Shown: piece by piece, positions 13,401 through 28,400 of the stretch
Layout: each line of letters begins with the position of its first letter
Numbering within the stretch: the first letter of the stretch is position 1
Origin: Mugil cephalus
Lineage: Eukaryota; Chordata; Actinopteri; Mugiliformes; Mugilidae
Direction: 5' to 3'
Assembly (NCBI RefSeq): GCF_022458985.1
Contig: NC_061773.1
Span: 20,122,001-20,186,000 of the forward strand
DNA length: 64,000 nt
The notes under the pieces: generated by a model
What the model was told of the DNA's origin: nothing
Databases searched by the model: none
Seen by the model: only the letters and a program-made list of their open reading frames with translations
Translations under genes and position numbers: made by a program

Positions 13401-16400
13401 TGTACATCTACTTTAAAACAAACTAAAAAAAAAAGGTCAGGTTATGTAAATTAATATCATCATTAGAAAGAAACTCTGCAGCTCAAAATCATTTCTTTTA
13501 ATAGTTTACATTTTTTTATTCATTTTTTATGGCATATTTAGTCATATTATTTTCCTGATCAAATCCTATAAGTTAATGAAAATACCATATGTGCTCTGCA
13601 CATGCAGAATGCTTTTTCTCATTCACAAAAAAGTTTGTCTGCTTATCGTGCTATTATTCTACATTATTGTGCACCTGAGCCACAGCTGCACTGTATGTAC
13701 TTGCAATGCATGTGGGACTATTGCCAACTGTTCTCCCCTAACTAATCCTTCACTGGCTTTTAGAATCTACCACCTCAAAAGAAACTGAACCGTCTGAAGG
13801 AGCTGATCGAGCCCTGGTTCTTTTTCTCTCTTGTGTGGAGCGTAGGAGCCACAGGAGATGCAGCCAGCAGCCAACGCTTCAGTGTCTGGCTCAGAAACAA
13901 GATGGCAGAAGAACAAGTCAGATCACCACTTCTGCTTTAGCGTCCAAGTTATGATGTGTTTCAAATTTAATCTGTGTTGATTTCTGGTCTTGTTAATTAT
14001 TATGTATTTGTCCTACAGATACAGTTATGTTTTCCAGCCGAGGGCCTGGTGTATGACTACAGGCTTGATGATGCAGGGATAAGTTATTCAGGGGATGATG
14101 AAGAAGATGGGGAAAGACAAGTAAGCAGAACATCTTTAAATATAGAGATTGTATTTAAACTGCAGCCAAGATTGTCAGATACGTTTTTGTTGCACTCATC
14201 TTTTGCCTGTGTTATAGGTCCAGTGGGTCAGCTGGATGAAAAATGCACAAAATGTTGTAATCACCCCAGAAACAAATTATGCCGACATAATTGTTCCAAC
14301 GGCTGACACAGTGAGGATGTCTTTCCTAATGGATATGCTTTTGACCAATAAGAAACCTGTGAGTACTGTTCATTTTGATTGAATCTGTTTATTTCAAATA
14401 AATGATAGAAAACATGAAGTTGTTGTTCCGATACTTTTTTTGTGTAAAGGTTAAGTTATGTTTATTCTGGTTTGTGTGACTCTAGGTGCTGTGTATTGGG
14501 CCGACTGGCACAGGAAAGACCCTGACCATGTCAGACAAGCTGTTAAAGAAAATGCCTGACGAGTACATCACACACTTCATCATGTTCTCTGCCCGCACAT
14601 CAGCCAACCAGACTCAAGATTACATTGACAGCAAACTGGACAAAAGGTAGGTATCCGCCCTTAACCACAGATGAACTAACTGTATGATTAGCAATGCAAT
14701 CGTATGTTTGAGACTTGACCTGTGATGCATGCTTGTGCTTGTGTTTTAGGCGGAAAGGGGTATTTGGACCTCCTATAGGGAAGTTTTTTATCCTTTTCAT
14801 TGACGACCTAAACATGCCCATGCTGGAGACCTATGGTGCTCAGCCTCCTATTGAGCTGCTGAGGCAGTGGATGGACCATGGAGGCTGGTATGACAGGAAG
14901 CAGATAGGTGAGAATACTCAAGTATTTTGCACTTCCTTGACATTGTTGTATTACTGTTTAAATGTGATGAAATAAACTGTCAGATTCTGTTATACTAAAT
15001 GTACACCGTTGCTCTGTATTATACTGGCCCTACAGTATAAAGCACGTACGTTGCATGACCAAGATTTGTGTCTTGCTACACTATATTGGACATGTGTAGT
15101 ACTCATGTGAATTTCTCTGTGTATTTCCTGCCATTTTTACACAGGTACTTTCAAGCATATAGTGGATATCAATTTTGCCTGTGCCATGGGACCCCCAGGT
15201 GGAGGGCGAAACCCCATAACCCAGCGCTTCACACGGCACTTCAACTTCCTGTCCTTCACTGAAATGGAAGATGCCAGCAAGAAAAAGATATTCTCTACAA
15301 TTCTAGGAAGTTGGATGGGTGAGTCCAGGATGTGTTTGAATCTCTTAGTGTTCGGTCAGTGGTTGCAGGTTAGAGTCTACCTTTATTAGTTTGTGAAAAA
15401 GTTTCTAACGTAATCTTTGTTCTCTTTCAGATGGAAATATGAGTAAAAAGGAACCAGGCAGTAAGTCAGGGACTCAGAGAAAGGAAGTAAAGTTAGTGGA
15501 GTTCATTTAGTACAGGGGACACAAACAAGGCAGCGCAAAATATTTATGGCAGATATTAAGAAACAGCAAATATGGAACAGTGCTTGTGAGATGTCTCTGA
15601 TAAATATTCTTTCCACATTTTACATTTTCACCAATATTTATCTCTTCAATCACTGTGTTTTTCATCAGGACCTGTGCCAGCAATTCAGCCACTGAATGAG
15701 TCTCTTGTGGATGCCACTATCCGAGTCTACGCCACCATTACCTCCCAGCTCCTCCCAACTCCAGCCAAGTCTCATTACACCTTCAACCTCAGAGACCTGT
15801 CCAAAGTCTTCCAGGGCGTCCTCATGGCTGAAGCTGGCATGATAGAGGTACTCAGATCGACCGTGGTTAAATAACAATTTAGTAATTAAATTAAAGGACC
15901 TTTAAATTCCCTATAGAGACTATTAGTGGTGAACTTTACAAGCAGTGCAGACCCAGGCAACAGGTGTGACAAATATATTTTTGTTCCTTGGATAATAAAA
16001 ATGAATTATGGAATCTGAACGGAAGGAAAAAGATTGAAAAGATTGGAATCCTCTGTGTAAACGTAGCATTACTTTGGTATTTTTAGAGTGAAGTACAGCT
16101 GCTGCAACTCTGGTACCATGAAAGCTGCCGGATCTTCCAGGATCGTCTAGTGTGCGCTGAAGATAGGGACTGGTTCAACAGCCTGCTGAAGGACTGTATT
16201 CAGGAGTTTGGCTGCTCCTTTGAAGAGGTTGTACCCTGCTATCCTGTTTTGTATGGAGATTTCATGATTCCTGGAGCTGACCCCAAAGTCTACACATTCA
16301 TAGATGACACGGAAAAGGTTAGTGATGCCTGCCATCTTGAAAATATTTTAGATACGTCTGTTTTTACATATGTAATCTTTTTAAACCCAGATTAATATTT

Positions 16401-19400
16401 AATTTCTTTACATTATACTGTCTAGTTGGAGAAAGTGATGGAGGAGTACATGGAAGACTACAATCAGACCAGCATGACCAAGATGAAGCTGGTGCTGTTC
16501 ATGGATGCCATCCAGCATGTGTGTCGCATCAGCCGCATCTTACGGCAGCCCCTGGGCAATGCCCTGCTGCTCGGAGTGGGTGGCAGTGGGCGCCAGTCAC
16601 TCACTAAGCTGGCCTCATTTATGTGAGATTTGCACAACTCTTTCAATACTCATGCTAACGTTCTTATTATTCTCATTTTCATTGAACAGTTCTCTTTTTG
16701 TTTGCATTTTTTAAAGGATCGTGCTGCTGATTTATGCATGTTTTCTATGCATTTTGTCTATTTGTATGCCCTTTACTTTCATTTCATGGCATTATTTATT
16801 AATTCAGAGTCTCTTTTAAAACTCATGCATTGTTTACATGGAATATGCAGAAACTCCGGTGTAGTCTAGTGATGTTTTGGACCAGTTTTTCACAATGCAT
16901 TTGTCCATATTTAGATCGGAATATGAGTGTTTCCAGATTGAGCTGTCAAAGAACTACGGTCAAACAGAGTGGAGAGAAGACATTAAAAGCATCATGCTCA
17001 AGGCTGGCCTCCAGGGCCAGCAAATCACTTTCCTTTTTGTAGATACACAGGTACCTCTTTCACTTTCATACCCTCTTATTTTAAATAAGTGCAAATTGAG
17101 CTTAAACAATAATATGCATCTCTACTTGCTCCACAAAACACTGATGTATTTTTTATGTCACTGCTGAATTTTCCATCACCAGATTAAGAGTGAGTCATTC
17201 CTGGAGGATATCAACAACATCTTGAACAGTGGGGATGTTCCCAACCTGTATGCAACAGATGAGCAGGAGCGAATCCTGATAGCAATGAAACCAGTGGTAC
17301 AGGACCTGGGCCAGCAGCCGACTAAAACCAATCTTCTGGCTGCGTACATCAGGAGAGTCCGCAGCAACATTCACACTGTACTCTGCATGAGGTTGATCAC
17401 AGTTTCTGCTCAATCTTTTACGATTCTTATTCTCTCTCTTTTCCACTCCTAATATTTCTCTCCGTTTGTTCCTCTGTAGCCCTATTGGTGAGGTGTTTCG
17501 TGCACGCCTGAGACAATTTCCCTCACTGGTGACATGTTGTACTATTGACTGGTTCAGCGCTTGGCCAGATGAGGCTCTGCAGGCTGTGGCCACATCGTTT
17601 CTTAATGAGTTGCCGGAGCTAGAGGCTAGCCCTACGGCTTTGAGAGGACTGGTGAGGATCCTATGTGTGTCTGTCAGTGAGCTTTATTGACACATGTCCA
17701 TGCTCTGACACATGTTTGTTACTAAATAACAATATGTAGACACAAACTTAACTGTTGCTTTCATGCATACATGGCAGTTGTCAAGGACCAACATTTGAGA
17801 TAGGGAAAAGATTTTATGGTTTTCTGTTGCATTGGATAATTGGTTATGATACTGTGTAGTGTGCATAGACATCTTATTGTTTTATTTCTTAGGTTAAGTA
17901 ATCAAATAAATTGAGTGTCAATTCTGATTCCTAGCTTGTTAAATCATGAAAGTGCACCACACTGTGCATAACAATTTATTGACCAAATTTGATGTGCATA
18001 AAGTATTTATTTATGATTCAAGGGTGGCCAGATTTGTGAATGACACAGAGAAGATGCTAAAAATGGACAAAAACTGTAGTAAAAAAGAATCACCTTAAGT
18101 GATTTATAAGGCAATAATATAGACAATATTAACACAATAATTACCAACATGAACAGAAGTTTATCTTTTTATCATCCATTTTATAATTATTTGTGTTATT
18201 ATGTATGTATAAACCACGTATAAAGAAATAACTAAAATGCTGAAATTATTTTTTTGCAAGTATAATTCCTTTCTTATTGATTCATTTTTTTTTCAGACAT
18301 TGATGTGTGAGAAGATTCACCAGATGGTAGCCAGAAAGAGTGAACAGTACCTCGCTGAGCTATCTCGATACAACTATGTCACACCTAAGAGCTACCTGGA
18401 ACTGCTCAAAATCTTCTCAGATCTCATTGGGCGCAAGAAGCAAGAGTTGTGTGGTGCTCGTCAGCGCATGAAGACCGGTTTGGACAAGGCAAGGCACGGA
18501 ATTATAACAATAATTCGATGTATGGTTTGGTTATAATTTGATAAATGTATGCTTTATGGTGGTTCTGTAGCTTCTTAGCACAGCTCAGGATGTGAGTAAG
18601 ATGCAGGAGGAGCTGGAGACGATGAGACCTCTTTTGGAGGAAGCTGCAAGGGAAACTGAAGTCACAATGGAGACTATTAAAGTGAGTAGTAATAGTGTGA
18701 GTCACACAACATGCATGTACTTTGACTGTGAAATGTACTAGACACTAAATGTATATAATTCCTTTCTTTATAAAAAAAAATTGAAATAAATAATTTTGTC
18801 TTCTCTGTGTTGCCAGAAAGACACGGTGGTTGCAGAGGAGACTCGTAAGTCGGTGCAAGCAGAGGAAGCCAAAGCCTCAGAGAAAGCCCGTTTTGCAGGA
18901 GCCATCGCAGCAGATGCCCAGAGAGACTTAGACGAAGCTCTGCCTGCCCTGGATGCTGCCCTCACCAGCCTCAAGTCACTCAACAAGAATGACGTCACAG
19001 AGGTCAGGGAGTTTTGAGATGATTGGTCAAGATATCCTTCAAACACTACTGCAATGTTGGCTTTCATCATATGTACAATATGACTATAATTAGATCTTTT
19101 TTCTATAGGTGCGAGCCATGCAGCGACCACCCCACGGCGTAAAGCTGGTTATTGAGGCAGTGTGCATTATGAAGGGCATCAAACCCAAAAAGGTACCTGG
19201 GGAGAAACCTGGCACCAAGATTGATGACTACTGGGAGCCTGGTAAGGGTCTGCTACAAGACCCTGGCAAGTTTCTGGAGAGTCTCTTCAAGTATGATAAG
19301 GTAGAGCACATGTCTAGTGAATTTACTGTAATGATGTTGTACGTATAAATGTTGTAATAGACTCCCCAGGACATAAATAGTTGATTTAAAGTTCTGATGT

Positions 19401-22400
19401 TTTAAGTTTCAGTGGCCGATACTGATTGTGTCAATGAGTTGAATTTCAAACAACCTGTTCTTCTATGATTGATGCAGGAGAACATCCCAGATTCGGTGAT
19501 CAACTTAGTTCAGCCCTACATAGACAATGAAGAATTTCAGCCAGCCGCCATTGCCAAGGTTTCCAAAGCGTGTACCTCCATTTGCCAGTGGGTGCGGGCC
19601 ATGCATGTGTATCATTTTGTGGCCAGGGCTGTGGAACCTAAACGGGTAAAAGCAAAACTCCACATTTAAGCTGTGGTCTTGGTAGCAAGTTAGAGATTCA
19701 TCAGAACATTAAAAATGTAAATATTCTTGCAGCAAGCTCTTCAGGAGGCCCAGGACGATTTAGCAGTGACCCAGAAAATCCTGGATGATGCCAATGAAAA
19801 ACTGGCAGCAGTGGAGGGGGGCATTGCCACATTGCAGGCCAAGTACCAGGACTGTCTGGCTAAGAAGGAGGAGCTGGATAACAAGTATCAACTGTGTGAA
19901 GCCCGGCTCGTCCGAGCAGACAAGGTCAGGAAGAGGGAAAAGATTAGATAACACGAACATCTCTGATCTCCAGAAAGACCAGTAAAGCAGTTAGGAAGAG
20001 TAAATAAATTAGAAAAGAATATACATGGCATGTCTATTATGTTAGATACATTACAGGACCATAGAAAGTGCAGTGTAATAGTGTCTTTGACGAATAACTA
20101 AGCATATTTAACGTTTTGATAACTCACCACATTGCATTGATCTTCTCCAGTTGATAGGTGGACTGGCGGATGAAAAAGTGCGCTGGAAGGAAACTGTGCA
20201 ACATCTGGATTACATGGTCAATAATGTAGCAGGTGACGTGCTTCTGTCTGCAGGATATGTGGCATACCTGGGACCCTTCACTGTAAGTCTCTCCCATCAC
20301 CATTTTGCAGGATTGCTCAGTTTCCATCTGTTTACACATTTTTTTTGTGTGTTCAGGGAGAGTACCGGGCTGCCATGGCAGACGAGTGGATGCACTGTTT
20401 TAAAGAGTTGAGTGTTCCACATACTGACGAACCCAACCTCATCAACACTTTAGGGAATCCGGTCAAGATCCGCTCCTGGCAGGTCAGAGGATGATCATTA
20501 GCTGACCTTCACGACTGAAGCAGATTAAGACTGATGTCATCTGAAAATCTGAATCTCTTTGCTTGTGATTTCTGTCGCAATCCTTTCCTGTCTCAGTTGT
20601 AATCACACTTTTTCACGTGTCTATGAACAGATTTCAGGTCTGCCCAAAGATAACCTTTCGGTAGAGAATGGCGTGATTGCCCAGTACTCCCTACGTTGGC
20701 CGCTCTTCATTGACCCTCAGGGTCAAGCCAACACATGGATCAAAAACATGGTGAGGTCTTTTTTTCTGTGTAAGGATCTTGTGTAACTGCAGAGGGTGCC
20801 AGTGAGACAAAATGACCAAAAGCTTTTAGTGTATCCATTTACACAACATATACACTCACTAGACAGTTAACTTTGTGAAATCCAATGCACGTTAACAGTC
20901 CACAAATCTGTAGCGTCATGAAGGTTAGTATTCAGAATTTCTTTAAAATTGCTAAGAGACCTGATTCGACAGTGTTTTTAATTTGGATCTTGTAGGTGGT
21001 ACCACTATTTATTTGTATTGTGTTTTACCAACGCCCTTCTTTTAGTCAGCAGGTTAGGTTTAATAGCAGAAACATGTTTAATTAAATGGCGTTTAACAGC
21101 ACCACAAAGTACATCTTCAAAATTCATCATCCAGTTGAATAAACTTTCGTACACAGTTTCAACATAAACTAAACATTAGAACAGTAGAACATTTTTCACT
21201 AGAGTACCTATCAAGCTGACTTACGAGTATATAGTTTATAATGAATCTTAGTATTAAAAGTTGGTGCAGCAAGTATCCGGTGCACCTGTTTAATGTGTCA
21301 TTAAAATAGATTAATTACCTGCTTTGGGTGTCCAGGAAACAGTAGTAGTTTTACACACCCACGGCTGTATTGAATGTTTATTCACGGAATTGCTTTCTGT
21401 TGTTGCCTAGGAGCGTGACAATGGATTGGAAGTTATGAAGCTCAGCGACCGGGACTTTCTCCGTAGTCTGGAGAATTCAATTCGCTTCGGCAAACCCAGC
21501 CTCTTGGAGAATGTTGGAGAAGAGCTAGATCCAGCTCTTGAACCTGTCTTGTTGCAACAGGTCATAAAACACACACATCTATTACAAAAATTGCCTGTTT
21601 CAACATTGTTCTCTGACTCATTCGTCTGATTAACTTCAATCCCCGGCTCATAGACATTTAAGCAGCAAGGCAGCATGGTTTTGAAGCTGGGTGATTCAGT
21701 CATCCCCTACCATGAAGGCTTCAAGATGTACATGACCACAAAGCTGCCTAACCCACACTACTCTCCGGAGGTTTCTACCAAAGTCACTCTCATTAACTTC
21801 ACTCTGTCACCAAGGTAACACTCATTTCAAACAGATAAAAGAAAAGGTGTTTTTTCTGTTTTGTCATCCTTTCAATCTGCACTGGTAACAGTTTATTGAA
21901 CCCAGTAGGTGACAAGACCGACCATCTCTGAGTGGAACATGTTGTTGCTTGGAGCTTGTTTTAGAGCTGTTTCTGTGTCTCCTTGTCTCAGCCATTAAAG
22001 TCTTGCTTAAGACCCACATCTGAAGAAACCTGAAAAATGATATAATATTTTTTTTTCAACAATTGTTTGTTTAACCAGGGATTTATCATTGATGTTTTAT
22101 GTTCAAAGCATCCAGTAGTACCATGCGAAAGTATTAATAATGAGATTTGATATATTGTGTGTATTTGATTTACTGTGTTTGACAAGTGATAGCCTCCTCT
22201 TTAGGTCAAGTCTAATCTATTCAGAATATTTTACCACTTGTCGACTTGAATTGAATTTTTATGTTCATGCCTTAGACCAAACTGACTGTGATTTCTGTGT
22301 TTATTCAGTGGCCTGGAAGACCAGTTGTTGGGTCAGGTGGTGGCCGAGGAGCGTCCAGACTTGGAGGAGGCAAAGAACCAGCTCATCCTCAGCAATGCTA

Positions 22401-25400
22401 AAATGAAACAGGAGTTGAAAGAAATTGAGGATGAGATCCTGTTCCGTCTCAGCTCCACAGAAGGAAACCCTGTGGACAACGAGGAGCTCATTCAAGTGTT
22501 GGGAGCTTCAAAGATCAAAGCTGGAGAGATTAAGGTCAGACATGGGGAGAGGTTAATCTCTAATATCACAAAACAAGGAAGTGTTTTTTCGTCATAAAGT
22601 CCAGACTCCACGTAAATGATTCTTCGGTGACATACAGTAGCATGGTTGCCATTTATACTGAGATTTCTTGTTTTACTTGCAGGCTAAAGTGATTGCAGCA
22701 GAAAAGACAGAACAGGACATTGATGCCACCCGTCTGGAGTATGTGCCGGTAGCTGTGCGCACACAAATTCTCTTCTTCTGTGTATCAGACCTGTCCAATG
22801 TTGACCCGATGTACCAATACTCTCTGGAGTGGTTCCTTGGCATCTTCATGGCTGGCATTGCCAATTCTGAGAAAGCAGGTAGAAAGCAACTTTGGTATAT
22901 AAGAATTGAAGAACTGTCATTGATGTATTGTACTAAATACACGTTTAAAAAAACACTCTCTGATTTCAATTTATTCTTTCTTGTTATGTTTCATACAGAC
23001 ACAGTGGAAGAAAGAATCATCAACATCAATGAATTTTTCACCTTCAGCCTGTACAGCAACGTATGCCGCAGCTTGTTTGAGAAACACAAGCTCATGTTTG
23101 CCTTTCTTCTGTGCACGCGCATCATGATGAACGAGAACAAAATTGACATGGTGAGCGAAAGGACGGACAAGATCTGTCATCTTCTTCAGGAACTTATACA
23201 ATAGTGGAGTTAATTGAGAAAAAAGTACATATGATGAATCTGTGATGTGTCTCTGTGGCAGGCTGAGTGGCGCTACCTACTGTCTGGAGGAATGCCAGTC
23301 CAAGAGCTGCCCAACCCAGCTGTAGGTTGGTTGTCTGAGCGCGCCTGGCAGGACATTTTAGGACTCAGCAATCTGGACAACTTCAGCAGCCTGGCAGAGA
23401 GCTTCACCGAACATCTAGAGGGCTTCAAGAAAATTTTTGACAGTAACCAGCCTCACAGGCATGAAAGGACTATGCACATATTCAGTTCTTTACGTCGTTA
23501 GTACTTATTCATTATCTAACACTGTGTGGTTTTGTGTGTGTGACTGCATAAAGGGAGCCCCTCCCGGGAGAGTGGGACACCATGTTGGACTCATTCCAAA
23601 AGCTGTTGGTGCTGCGCTGTCTGAGGGCTGACTGCCTTGTTCAAGGCCTGCAGGACTTTGTGTCAGCTCAGCTGGGACAGCGCTTCGTAGAGCCTCAGGT
23701 AGATCTTCTACCCAAGACCAAAATGTCTACTGGTGACAAAGTCGTTCTTCTGTGACAGTAGCTTAAAACTGTGTTGAGACTGACATTGTAATCATAGTTT
23801 TCTTTATGTTAGCTTGTCTACGACACTGCAGATGGGTATTGCAAAAGCAACTATTATAAAATAGTAGAAAATAATTTCTGTTTTCCATACAGCATGCAAC
23901 AGAAATATTTATGTTTTGTGTCTCACTACACTTTTCCACAGACATCGGACCTGTCTGTGGTCTTCACGGAATCATCTCCTTCCACCCCCCTCATCTTTGT
24001 CCTGTCCCCTGGTACTGACCCAGCAGCTGACCTCTACAAGTTTGCTGATGTCATGGAGTTCTCCAAGAAAATGAGGGCCATCTCCTTGGGTCAAGGCCAG
24101 GTCAGCATCAGTGGGAGGCCTGCAAGTTCTCACTTCCTTCCTCTCTTCCTCTCTTGCCCAGAGGGAAAGCTGCAAATCACTTTCTAACGGAGCCAGGGCA
24201 TTTTAATTTTACTTGTTAAAAATGGACGCCTGGGTGCTAATTATTTCCTTTATTTCAGACCAAAAGCCAGGACAATGGATTATATTACAGATCCTAGATT
24301 CCAGGGTTCATAAAAGAGCTCTCAAATTACCGCAAAATATCTCGTGTCTGTCTTTAAGACAAATGCAAACTTACTCAAACCTTAAATCTTACTGGCAATA
24401 TTCTCCTAGCAGCTATCTAGTGCGAGTAGTAATTATGTGAGAAGGCTTTGAATTTGGGATGAGAGCTTCATTCCATAATGTTAACTATTTCATAAATAAG
24501 TTTCAAACCATTGGGGTATCTTGGTTATCCATCTCCTCTTACTGTTTGGCCCTTTCCTTCATTCTTTGCTGCTGTTTGTGTGGTTCAGGGACCCTGGGCT
24601 GAGATTATGATGCACGCCGCCATGGAAAAAGGCCAGTGGGCTTTTTTCCAGAATTGTCACCTGGCACCCAGCTGGATGCCTTCCCTGGAGAGACTCATTG
24701 AAAACATCAACCCTGTAAAGGTAAGAACATACAGTATATTCAAATGAGCAGGAGTACAGGAAACTATTTTAGATTAGCCGAAAACACTAGAGCTTTCTAA
24801 TCACAATATGAAGTACAACATTTACTACTGATGTGAACCACATGCCTCTTCTCCTTCCAATAGGTTCACAAAGACTTTCGTCTGTGGCTCACGAGTCTTC
24901 CCAGCAATAAGTTCCCCGTGTCCATTCTCCAAAATGGCTCCAAGATGACCATTGAACCTCCAAAGGGCATTAAGGCCAACTTACAGAAAACCTACCTTAG
25001 ACTTACTGATGATTTCATCTCTACTTCCACCCAGGTTTGCATGTCCCTCAGTCACCTTCCCACGAGTCTACGTTGCACCTTATATGTAGTACCTCATCAT
25101 CACTTATGGTTGATTGAAAAATATGTTTCTTTGGATCTGTTCTGATATGAAATAATCTGGTAAAATGTTATTGAATACACTGTATACACCGTTCAGGCAT
25201 AGCATCATGACCCCTGACAGGTGAAGTGAATAACACTGACCATCTTGTGATGACACATGTACAGTGCTCTCCTGGGAAACATCTGGCAACATCTGGCATT
25301 TGTGTGGCTGTTACTTAGACATGTACCACCCACCTAGACCAGACCAGACACCTGCACCCCATACCAATGACACTCCTTGATGTCTGTAGCCATCCCCTGA

Positions 25401-28400
25401 AGGATGCAGCCTGACACAGACACACACACAAAAAAGGTTTAGGAAAAATTCAAAAAACATGAAAAACAACACAAGGTGTTGACCTGGCCTCCAAATTCAC
25501 TAGATCTAAAATGACCAAGTGTTTGTGGGTAGATCCATACAGGCCCCTCCCCTCTGCCCATAAGACCCAAAAGCCCCCGCTAACAACACTCTCCTTCCAC
25601 ACATCACAAGACACAAGGCCCATGTCCATTCTCTGATGAGTCAGAATAGTTTTGGCATCAAAAAGGGGGACCGACACAATATTAGGAAGGTGGTCATAAT
25701 GGTAGACCTGATTGGTGCATAATATAATACCTACATTTACAATAATTTATGTAATATGTCAACTTATTCCTCTCCTGATTGTGTCTCTTCTTTTTAATCT
25801 AGGCCGCACACTTCAAGTCTCTGCTGCTGTCTCTCTGTCTGTTCCATGGCATTGCTCTAGAGCGAAGAAAGTTTGGTCCTTTAGGTTTCAACATCCCCTA
25901 TGAGTTCACAGATGGCGACCTCAACATCTGCATCAGCCAACTCAAAATGTTTTTGGATGAGTATCAGGACATTCCGTTCAAGGTGGTGCATCTGTATTTA
26001 ATTAGCTGGGAACAGTAGCTCCACACTTCTTCTGATTTAACAGTTTAATGCCATTATGAAGAGTGGAAGTAAAAGCCATAAGCAGAAACACAGGCAGACA
26101 GGGGATGTGTGTGTTTGTATTTGTGTGTTGGATTTGTTCATCTGTCTGTCTACCCTTTTTGTCCTCCGCCTGTCCAGGTTCTAAAATACACTGCAGGTCA
26201 GATTAATTATGGCGGACGTGTGACAGATGACTGGGACAGGCGCTGTCTGCTCAGTGTGCTGGAAGACTTCTATTGTCCCGCTGTTCTTACTGATGATCAC
26301 AGATACTCTTCATCTGGAGTTTACCGGCAAATAGACACTAATCTGGATGTCAAGGTTAGATAATCACTGCAGCATTTACAAGATTAAAAAAAAAAAGGGA
26401 AATCCCATAAGAAACAAGTTCCCAAAGAACAGTAAAGATTGCAGTCAGTGCATTGATAACCCATTTCAAGACGCCATATGACAGTGCGTATACTTCCCCA
26501 TTGTGTGATTCAGAGTTTCCTTTCTTGCTGCTATTCACAAACAAGAAAATGTAAATACGGTAGTGAGACCGCAAGTATTTGTCGTGTCTATAGTTACACA
26601 GATGTAGACATTTTACAAGCCGCGTCGGTACGTGCGCATTTTCCGTGAAAGTCTTTAAACTGAGGCTATAAATGCAGCCCGGTCACGTCAGAAATGCTGC
26701 TTTAAAAGTTCAAATCACACCTTGTCAAATGCTAACCTTACCTGTTGTCATGGCAATTCTGATCCTAGGGCTATTTGTCATACATCCGTGGCTTGCCCAT
26801 CAATGATACACCTGAGATCTTTGGTCTCCATGACAACGCTAACATCAGCTTTGCCCAGAATGAGACCTTCGCCCTGTTGGGAGCTGTGGTTCGTCTCCAG
26901 CCTCGAGCTGCATCTGCTGGAGGCAAAAGTCTAGAGGAGGTACAGATACAGAGGGACTGGACTGATTTTTGCTCTTCTGCTGTCTTTAATAGTACTTAAA
27001 TAGTACTTCTTAAATCATATTGTTGCGTGTATTTATATGTTAATTAAATACAATATTGTGAGGTGCAGTCTATATAATGTGCTTTCTGTCTATCTGTCCG
27101 TCTAAACTATAGATAGTGGAAGAGATAGTGGGAGGCATCGTTGAAAAGATCCCTCAGTGTTTCAGCGTTCAGGAGGTGACTGAAAAGTACCCGGTCAAAT
27201 ATGAGGAGTCCATGAACACAGTGCTCATCCAGGAGGTCATCAGGTAACACCAGGCTGCACTATAAGGCAGCACCCAAACTACACTTTGTGTGTTAAACAA
27301 AACGTCATTCCACTCTGCTAGTGTGCAAAAGGGTCTTGAAGTTGAAGTTCAAATAGTGAACAACATAGAGATTTAAAATTAAGCCGTCCTCAATGGTAGA
27401 GTCTACTGTATTAGAATCAATAGAAGAGAAAAATATAGAACTTTGTTTAAGTTTTGAGCTAAAACATTTACATCTTAGGATGTAAATGTAGGATCAGAAC
27501 CCGAGCTGTCAAATGTCACAGTTAGGAACCTTAATTATATTGACTGCATAAGTAATGTGCTATACTGTAATAATACCAACTCTTTCATTTGGTATAAGCC
27601 AATGTATCCTGTAATGTCAAATTGGAGGCCACTGCTGCTGAGTCACTGGTATCGACCAGTCCTGTCATCTTTCTGCAAATATTTTATGCTCCTTTTGTTT
27701 TGTGGTAATAAAAGCTTTTATTTTTTCCTTTATGAAATGTTTATGTCATATTCATGTCAAGCACTATTAGGATCAATGGAGCAAATGGAACCTTTTTCCG
27801 TCTTGCTTCTGTGTTTGGTTTGTGTATCTGCCAATAGATTCCATCAAGAGATTTGTGTATTGTTTTTACTCAGACAGAGAAAATCATTTATGCTTTGTAT
27901 TTGTACATTTATGCACCTCATCTGAGAAATTCTTGCCAAGTAACCATTTATCAGAGGATAAGGAAAGATGTAAATGTAATTCCTTCAAGTATATTTTCCA
28001 GTGAAATGTGACATCTGTCTTAAACAAAATTATTCCACTTCTCCATTGTTGCTCATTTTCTGCATGACTTATGAATTGTTATGTATTTGTCTTTGGAAAA
28101 CTTTGTTGTAATTATACATGAATAACTATAGTCTGAGTAATACTCAGCTATTAGTGCATTAAGTCATTCTATCTTCTGTCTTTCAGATATAACAAGTTGC
28201 TGGACGTCATCTCTCAGAGTCTCAGTGATATAGTGAAGGCTCTGAAGGGTTTAGTAGTGATGTCCTCAGAACTGGAGCTGATGTCCCGCAGCCTGTTCAA
28301 CAATGTGGTACCTGATATGTGGAAAGCTAAGGCAAGACACGCACAAGTGTTATTTTACATTTGATTCCCTGGTGTCTGAGATTGTCGCATTTAAAAGCAC

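Noticed and set aside
20751-21410. Possible transposon in dnah1 intron 60 starting ATACACTCACTAG
   Set aside because: The start resembles a fish element terminus, but no inverted partner or internal homology could be recognised.
22668-23204. A 178-codon continuous frame
   Set aside because: It is two dnah1 exons (22683-22878 and 22999-23150) plus a short intron that happens to be open; conserved protein and splice sites show the intron is removed.
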